Shown here: one piece after another, positions 10,201 to 15,047 of the stretch
How positions within the stretch are numbered: the first letter of the stretch is position 1
How the letters are laid out: each line of letters starts with the position of its first letter
The notes under the pieces: generated by a model
What the model was told of the DNA's origin: nothing
Databases searched by the model: none
Seen by the model: the letters and a program-made list of their open reading frames with translations, nothing else
Assembly (NCBI GenBank): GCA_003573635.1
Contig: QUTJ01031692.1
Span: 1 to 15,047 of the forward strand
DNA from: Goniomonas avonlea
Lineage: Eukaryota; Cryptophyceae; Goniomonadida; Goniomonadaceae
Reading direction: 5' to 3'
DNA: 15,047 bases
Made by a program: the position numbers and the translations under genes

Positions 10201-13200
10201 GTCGGACCTCTTCACAGACACGGCACACGGCGGGTCCTCGCCCCTGTTCGGCGGGCCTCAAGGCGAGAATGACAGTTCGGTCCGCATTCACGCTATGCGA
10301 TTGCGCATGCCTCAGGCCGTGGATGTTGGTCAGGGTGTTGCGGCTGATGCCTGGGACGGGGACACTTACAGCATTGTCCACTTCGAGGCCAGAGTTGAGA
10401 TCGAGGTGGGTTTTCTTTCGTGCCGCAACCTTGCCCGTCGTGATCGATGGACCACAGGTTCGTTTGATGACGCGTACGGCTGTGGAGGGTGTGGCGGTGC
10501 GGCCGTACATCCTCCGCTGGGACCCCGCTGCCGAAGCCTACCGCCGCCTCACTTCTCCCGACGTCGACCGTGGCAGCCATGTGCGTTTGCTTTCGTGCCC
10601 TTGCGCCTGCTCGACCAGTGCATTCACAGTGACTCTTGCCTCGAATGCTGCTATTGTGTAGCCTGTCTTCGGTGTTGGCAGTGTCTGGCAATGAGCATTA
10701 CCTTGTATGTTGACAAATCCGAAACTTCGCCACTCCACGGTAGAGCATCGGCCCAATGTTCGCAGAGCAGCAGAAACATACCTCGCAGTGAAACAACATC
10801 AGTGCACAAGCTACCCTGTCCAAAATTTTGTGTTGTCAACATGTGCTCAGTGGGAGAATTGCTGCGTGGTAGCAACGTGGCTCTCACATCTGACACCGTT
10901 CCCCCGGCAGGACACCCTCCTCGCCCGACTGCCGGCTTCAAGCAAACCCTACGCTCTCGCTCTCGCTGCTCACGCCACCAAACCGCTCCCAGAGTGTTCA
11001 CATTTTGACCTGGACGTCGTCATTCGTCCGCATGCAGCTCTCGTGGAGTCCACCACCTGCCCGTCCGCTCTCCCTGTCCCAGAGCTCCCACCACACCACG
11101 TGACGGTTGAGGCCGGTGCGGCTGTGCACAGTTTCAGTGACAAATATATTGTGACCAAGTCGAGGCGCGACGACGCTGTCAAGGCCCACGCGGCCCGCTG
11201 GGGTTACGAGGTTGCAGTCGTTATGAAGGCTGCCAACGGCACGCTGTCAGCCGCCGTCCTCTACGATTTCGTTTCGAGCGACATGACACTGGAGCTGGCA
11301 ACGAACAGCGGGATTGTGCAGTACGGCGAGGTCACGGTGCTGCCTGATAAAGACGGGTCACTCGATGCCCAGAGCCGGGTTGAAGTGTCGGGCCTGCAGC
11401 AAGGCACCTACAGGCTGATTATCACACTCGCTCTGCGAGGGGTGGATTCAAAGGAAGCGAGGTGTCTCGGGTTTGGATTTTCGCTCGACGCCGAGGTGTG
11501 TGCTCTCAAAAACCACATTTATTTGATGACGAACTTGTTTGGGTGACTGTTTGGGTATTGACTCCTTGCGTCTCATGTCGCGTGTGTCCTCTGAGTGCAA
11601 AAGTTCTCTGACTTTTTCTTGTCCGCCCCAGTCGTTAACCCCGTGCGTCTAGGTACCAGTTTCTGACGTCCCTCGCCTCCTCACCGTTGATCCAGCGGGT
11701 GGCTCAAAGCTGGACCCCAACGCAGACGTGGCCGTTACCTTGCACTTCAGTGAGCCTGTGACCCCCGGACCCGGGCGACTCGAGTGGGACCCGAGCACCA
11801 TGGTGGTCTGCCTCATGGTCGACGGCAACAAGGCGCCCATGGTCTACTCCAAGTCCATCTCCGGCGGCAGTGACGGCCTGCTCAAAGTGACCTTTTCTGC
11901 ATCGCAGATGGTTGCTGGGCAGGACTATGTGCTGCACGTGCACGCTGACAAGCTCTTCAGCACTTCTGGACAGCAGTTCGAGAACGTGCCGCACGGCCGC
12001 TACACCTACCGCACACGCGCTTGCGATTGCCACTCACGCGGCACCTGCGGGAGCGACGACGTGTGCGTGTGCGAGCCGCCGTGGGCTGGCAGCGACTGCA
12101 TGAGCTGCGTCGAGCACTGGCATCTCTCTGGGACGGAGTGTGTGCAGGACGAGGCGTGCCGGCCCGACACCTGCTCAGGCCACGGCGCCTGCACTGTCGT
12201 CGCAGGCATCGCGGCCTGCGACTGTGCCAAGGGCTACGTCGGCACCACCAAGAAAATGTGCGGGCAGTGCGCCCGCGGCTACGAAGGCTACCCGCACTGT
12301 GTGCCTGTGATCATCGCTCCGGCTGCTCCAGCCGGCGGCAAAGGGTCGGCGCCGAGTGCGGAGGCGGTGAAGGAGGCCAAGGAGGAGGAGGCCGAGGAGG
12401 AGGACCTCGACGAGGCAGACTGCAGCGAGTCCGTCGACGTCATGCCCACGACCCTGCAAGGTCCGCGCGCGCCTAGGGTTGCTCTCTCTGTCGCGCCAGT
12501 GCAAGGCGCTCCAGCGCACGCGCACGTGTCCTCCCAGTGCGGGCAGCTTCCTCGAGAGAGCGTTGCTTCACGCCTGTTGCATACACACACACAGAGAGAG
12601 AGAGCATCACACAGATAGAGAACAGCATGAATTCAGTCAATGTCCCTCACTGCCCTGGAGCTGACTCGCGTCCCCAGGCATGTCCTCGTTGGGCCAGGAC
12701 ACCCTTGTGCACCTCTCCTCCCGCTACTTCCTCGATCTCCATCACCGCCAGCACGCGCTGGATATCGCAGTGACTGCCGATTCCGTGCTTCGGGTTGCTG
12801 CGTCGTCTGCAGACGCACACATTTACATGGCTCTCTTGGCCATGTCGCACGATACTCAGGTGCCTCGCTGCCTCGGTCATGTTTTCACTGGCGTTTGTCC
12901 CTCCTTGTGCCTCCTTGCCCCTCCTTCCTTGCTCTCCTTGTGACGCAACCCCCGAGAAGAGAGGACCCTCAAGCAACGAGGGGTACCCTCTTCACCTGCA
13001 GTACATGTCACAGCCGCGCGTGCACTGACCACGTTGCGCCGCTGACCAGCTGGAGTCCCAACCAGGCGTACCCACCCCCCCCGCAGGCGGCGCGCTCTAC
13101 GGACACTGCGCCGGTCACCCGAGCCTTGGTTCGTGCTGCTGGGTACTCTGACGCCGACGCCGTGGCCTTGGCTGAGGACGGATTCCTTGGAGTCCAAGTT

Positions 13201-15047
13201 ACTGGCACGCATCTGCTCCCTGGCCGCTACACGCTTCTATTCTTGTTCACCCCTGTGGTGTGTTGCAAGATATTTCGCCTCGCCATTGCTTCCCCATGTG
13301 CCTTAGGGAATCGAAGTGTGAATCAGCCACGGCTTTGCTGCTGGGCCAATTTGATCACCATCCTGAGGCGCCCGATTGCATCTTTCTCGCTCGCTCGCTC
13401 GCTCCCAGCCGCGCTCTCTCGTCCTGCCCCCTCCTGCTCAATCTCGGAACACACCCCTCACCAAAAGCAAACAGGCGCGCACAAGCGACTACCACGGGTC
13501 GTCTGGCTGTCCTCGACTTTCCCTTCAGCTTGCACTGCATCCTTCAGCTGCTGTAGCCGCTCTGGCGAGTGCTGTCAAAGGTAGCACGTCTGCCTGCGAA
13601 ACCAACCACCTCCCCGATTTACCGGCCCAGCTGCAGGTAACTTTGCACTCGAGATGCGATCGCGCACACCTCATGGCGAGCCGCGGGGACGCTGTTGAAT
13701 CTTTGGCCTGCCACACACGCCAAACACTCGCTCGCAGGTGTCGGGTTTGTACACGTTTAAGCGGTCGAGCACTCCTTACACGGTTCTCGCCACTGCGACG
13801 GGCCCGCTGAGGACGTCGGGCACTCGGGTGGTTGCGTCTTGGAGCATCGTTGTCGCTGAAGGAGAGGTGAGCAAACTGTTTTTGAAAGGTCAATGTGCAC
13901 GGTCAACGTGCATGGTCGACGTGCATGATCGACGTGCATGGTGTGCTGTTCTCGTCAGCTCGCGCGCTGCTGCCATCTCTCACTCTCCCACCCTCTGCCT
14001 CACATAGATAAGCCCTCCACCCCCCCCCCCACCTCTCACTCTTTCCTATGCGTGACAACTCCTTTGCCAGTCCACAACGCTACGGGCCAAACTTGGGTAC
14101 CGACTGCAACTCGGGTACTTCACGCTTGCTGTGAGCTCTGGCTCTGCCACCTGCGGCGAGAACGCGGGCAGCGCAGCTTGTGTCCGTGGGCGCGACATCT
14201 TCAACGGCAACGTGCTCACCACGACCTTGGCTGCTGGCACTCACACCCTGTGGCTTCTCGAGGAGCTGAGCTTGCGAGAGGGGCCGTCGGTTCCGTGCAC
14301 GCCCTTCGACTTTGAACTTGCGCTGGTGCCGGTGCGTTGTTGGCAGTCAGAGGCTTTGTAAACACTGTCCGACAGCCGGTGGCCTCGGGTGTGGTGACCC
14401 AACTTCCGACTCTGGCTGGAGTTCGGAGTCGTGGCGACTTGAGCATAGTGTACAAGGCGTGTTGAAAACAGGGCAACTGACTCTGCCCTCCAGCGATCTG
14501 GGGCGTCGGCCATGGACGAGTCTTGTTCTGGTCGTCGGTTCCCAGGCAACTTCACCGTCAGCAGTGGAGGACGGCTGCACGTTGCGGACGTGTTCTTGCT
14601 CGACCCCAGCGAGCCACAACAGACTGCCAAGATTGAGTTTGCTGTTCCCACTCTGGTGTGCCTTGTTTCCCTGTCCTGACTGCCGGATCGTGGGCGTCTC
14701 GCACACACTCTCGAACCGTCTCGAATCTCTGTCTTGGTCCCCGTTGCTTGCACCACGTCCGCGTGTCACACCGCCCACCCCCCCGTTTCGCAGCTCCGAG
14801 TGGTGGCCGAGCGCCATCGCGCCGTTGCGTCGATCCTCCTCCTGCGGGCCCCGACGCAGCCTGGTGCCGCAGCGGCACTGCTCACCGCAGGCTCTCCCGT
14901 TGGCGACGCCCCAAGCGGCAGCGTCGGCTTGTCTGCCTGCGTCCCGCCTGGCTCTTACGAGCTGCAGCTTGCCTTCCAGGGCGAGGCCCAGCACGGCTGT
15001 CTCGAGGTCAGCCTGCAGTTCGCCGCCGAGCCTGAAATTTCTCAAGG
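4156..15047 (+). CDS. Giant secreted protein of about 13 PPC-like repeats with Big_5 and EGF modules (26 exons, 3' end beyond window)
   Basis: Exons: 4156-4773, 4823-5003, 5054-5187, 5270-5379, 5500-5608, 6110-6241, 6475-6654, 6787-7049, 7163-7553, 7622-7639, 7706-7927, 8233-8510, 8699-8838, 8901-9319, 9394-9540, 9737-10405, 10458-10580, 10911-11495, 11653-12460, 12678-12859, 13087-13254, 13475-13636, 13738-13866, 14071-14331, 14494-14655, 14794 to the window end. Phases agree at every junction; the 7622 exon is the weakest. About 2281 codons lack a stop. A signal peptide is followed by repeated beta-rich units: a hydrophobic VxVxV strand, then PG-x-Y, then C-x(3-5) with alternating hydrophobics ending near Pro. 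A Big_5-like domain, EGF-like modules and an acidic linker sit at about residues 1575-1842. Resemblance to pre-peptidase C-terminal (PPC) domains is a hypothesis. No catalytic domain is visible. The likely role is a cell-surface or matrix protein, perhaps membrane-anchored beyond the window. Confidence 0.82.
4225..5379 (+). other. PPC-like repeat units 1-2
   Basis: The N-terminal cap has C-x-W then RLPETLN. Unit 1 has KSLLRVAV, then DTKYHINL in the PG-x-Y strand position, then CPIIQLTVAVAP. Unit 2 has LYTIKAGL and GSIGLMLH, then VAGSYTLFLYDCG, then FDISLHIF, and ends CHAPR before LPASLN. Unit 2 is spread over exons 4823-5003, 5054-5187 and 5270-5379. The first two introns of the gene are only 49 and 50 bases and share the donor GTGCGC. 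Confidence 0.65.
5609..6109 (+). other. Long intron (501 bases) without a supported gene
   Basis: A phase-0 GTGCGT donor after SALGE and a CCAG acceptor before VVKFELEVES bracket this stretch. Joining them gives a repeat unit of normal order. Short open frames occur inside on both strands, including a 158-codon minus-strand frame across 5488-5964, but none continues a repeat unit or shows a recognisable motif. I see no tandem repeat in it. Confidence 0.6.
6372..6474 (+). repeat. Duplicated acceptor-like segment in intron 6242-6474
   Basis: A 22-base segment beginning GTAGG and ending CACGCAG occurs at 6372-6393 and again, with several mismatches, at 6453-6474. The second copy ends at the acceptor used for the exon at 6475. 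Splicing at the first copy would enter a frame that stops at TAG after four codons, so it would be a decoy. Confidence 0.6.
7143..7160 (+). repeat. Poly-C run abutting an acceptor site
   Basis: Eighteen C directly precede the AG at 7161-7162 that opens the exon at 7163. The run serves as the polypyrimidine tract. The exact length is likely uncertain in the assembly and may vary between individuals. Confidence 0.9.
7991..8096 (+). repeat. Minisatellite in intron 7928-8232
   Basis: Four to five imperfect units of roughly 20-25 bases, each with a core like GGGACACCCCTCTC followed by CTCAAT or a variant, lie in tandem. Later copies degenerate (GACGCCCCTCGC, GACAGCGCTCG). The array is wholly intronic. 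Confidence 0.75.
8233..9540 (+). other. PPC-like repeat units 6-7
   Basis: Unit 6: C-H-G-T-R-x-K-L cap, FTVSLPFHV, YLDVGLALRM, a glutamate run (about 8748-8762), then LKPGRYVLEI across the 8838/8901 junction, then CAAMRIILRLAI. Unit 7: CIGNLPPRLYGPGLLEQ, SLLRVRTL and VKVQLLLRD, then VLPPGEYSVGI, then CDWLHVEIAVDP. Unit 7 is the clearest example of the full order: C-LP-x-L cap, strand pair, PG-x-Y strand, C strand ending in Pro. Confidence 0.7.
8631..8661 (+). repeat. Alternating CG/CA dinucleotide tract in intron 8511-8698
   Basis: About eight CG dinucleotides run straight into about eight CA dinucleotides, giving some 31 bases of strict purine-pyrimidine alternation. Such tracts can adopt left-handed Z-DNA. 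The tract lies mid-intron, about 38 bases before the acceptor at 8698. Confidence 0.9.
9737..11495 (+). other. PPC-like repeat units 8-10
   Basis: Unit 8: HTIKFTAG and ELFLELGYHF, then HYNGVRLHFLL, then CELQLAQPAP; it lacks the PG of the usual turn. Unit 9: DTYSIVHFEARVEIE, ILRWDPAA, then SKPYALALAAHA, then CSHFDLDVVIRP. Unit 10: LPPHHVTV, YEVAVVMKA, TLELATNS, then LQQGTYRLIITLAL, then CLGFGFSLDAEV. Exon 9737-10405 is the second longest in the gene, and the intron 10581-10910 within unit 9 holds nothing recognisable. Confidence 0.65.
11653..12010 (+). other. Big_5-like bacterial-type Ig domain
   Basis: The exon begins VPVSDVPRLLTVDPAGG followed by NADVAVTLHFSEPV. It continues through a loop with G-x-L-x-W and SKSISGGSDGLLKVTF to a VLHVHAD strand. 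The sequence P-x-x-G-x-x-x-x-P-x-x-x-V-x-V-T-x-x-F-S-E-P-V is the signature I know from SbsA/Big_5 Ig-like domains of surface proteins. It sits directly before the EGF-like modules, suggesting a spacer or stalk. Confidence 0.65.
12022..12312 (+). other. EGF-like modules
   Basis: Cysteines are dense and regularly spaced. CDCHSRGTC, then CVCEPPWAGSDC form one EGF-like unit of tenascin/teneurin type. CSGHGAC and CDCAKGYVG form a second. CGQCARGYEGYPHC resembles the end of a laminin-type EGF unit. About 18 cysteines lie in some 95 residues (roughly residues 1697-1793). EGF modules are extracellular and often bind ligands or calcium. I see no clear calcium-binding Asp/Asn consensus. Confidence 0.85.
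12358..12426 (+). other. Acidic low-complexity linker
   Basis: The codons following the EGF modules encode a run rich in Glu, Ala, Lys and Asp (EAKEEEAEEEDLDEADC), about 22 residues. An alanine/proline/glycine stretch precedes it. It probably forms a charged flexible or helical spacer before the repeats resume at 12678. Confidence 0.8.
12583..12620 (+). repeat. CA/GA microsatellite in intron 12461-12677
   Basis: A short (CA)n run changes directly into (GA)n and then a degenerate CACACAGATAGAGA tail. The run is intronic. This intron interrupts a glycine codon (G|GC) between the acidic linker exon and the next repeat unit. Confidence 0.85.
12678..15047 (+). other. PPC-like repeat units 11-13
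   Basis: Unit 11: HLSSRYFLDL, ALDIAVTA and SVLRVAA, IYMALL, then LLPGRYTLLFLF, then CPRLSLQLALHP. Unit 12: CETNHLPDLPAQL cap, YTVLATA, FTLAVSS, then LAAGTHTLWLLEEL, then CTPFDFELALVP. Unit 13: CSGRRFPGNFTV, RLHVADVFLLD, VASILLLRAP, then VPPGSYELQLAF, then CLEVSLQFAAEP. The frame is open at the window edge, so more units or a membrane anchor may follow. Confidence 0.68.
13889..13940 (+). repeat. Four-copy 13-base minisatellite in intron 13867-14070
   Basis: Four contiguous 13-base units (13889, 13902, 13915, 13928) follow the consensus GTCGACGTGCATG with one to three substitutions each. The third copy contains the SalI-like palindrome GTCGAC, and all copies have a TGCA core. The array starts 22 bases after the donor at 13867. 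Confidence 0.9.

Noticed and set aside
9755-10510. 251-codon open frame on the minus strand
   Set aside because: It lies opposite exons 9737-10405 and 10458-10580, whose + strand product continues the repeat pattern with correct splice phases. The minus frame is basic, low in motif content and typical of an antisense shadow in GC-rich coding DNA.
10739-10751. Short match to a tRNA D-arm (GGTAGAGCATCGG)
   Set aside because: No acceptor stem, anticodon arm or T-arm could be paired around it; it lies within an intron.
13889-13940. CRISPR-like array
   Set aside because: Units are contiguous without spacers and only 13 bases long; it is a minisatellite in a eukaryotic intron.
14347-15045. 232-codon open frame on the minus strand
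   Set aside because: It is opposite units 12-13, whose + strand exons show the conserved C and PG-x-Y pattern; the minus frame has no domain signal.

Overview
The window is eukaryotic nuclear DNA, most likely from a free-living protist with intron-rich genes. Every convincing protein segment on the + strand is interrupted, ends at a GT (once GC) donor and resumes after an AG acceptor in the matching codon phase. There are no bacterial-style operons or ribosome binding sites. The taxon cannot be fixed from the sequence; an apusomonad-like or similar flagellate is only a guess. One N (position 1499) and long homopolymers suggest a draft assembly.

Layout: two genes lie head to tail on the + strand. 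Positions 1-512 hold the unresolved 5' end of gene 1. Gene 1 (supported from 513 to 3802) has 12 phase-consistent exons. They encode two UBZ4-like C2HC zinc fingers, a domain resembling DUF3626 and a glycine/phenylalanine/arginine tail ending in a basic cluster. Positions 3803-4155 are intergenic. Gene 2 starts at 4156 and runs off the right edge. I place 26 exons in it, about 2281 codons without a stop. The product is a secreted or surface protein: an N-terminal signal peptide, then about 13 tandem copies of a beta-rich, cysteine-containing, PPC-like unit, interrupted between units 10 and 11 by a Big_5-like Ig domain, EGF-like modules and an acidic linker.

The introns hold nearly all the low-complexity DNA: a long CT tract, CG/CA alternation, poly-G and poly-C runs, several minisatellites and one AT-rich island. 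The two genes show no obvious functional link. Gene 1 looks intracellular and possibly ubiquitin-related; gene 2 looks extracellular. The most novel object is the repeat protein of gene 2. The second is the pairing of UBZ-like fingers with a DUF3626-like domain, whose splice model needs one GC-AG intron.
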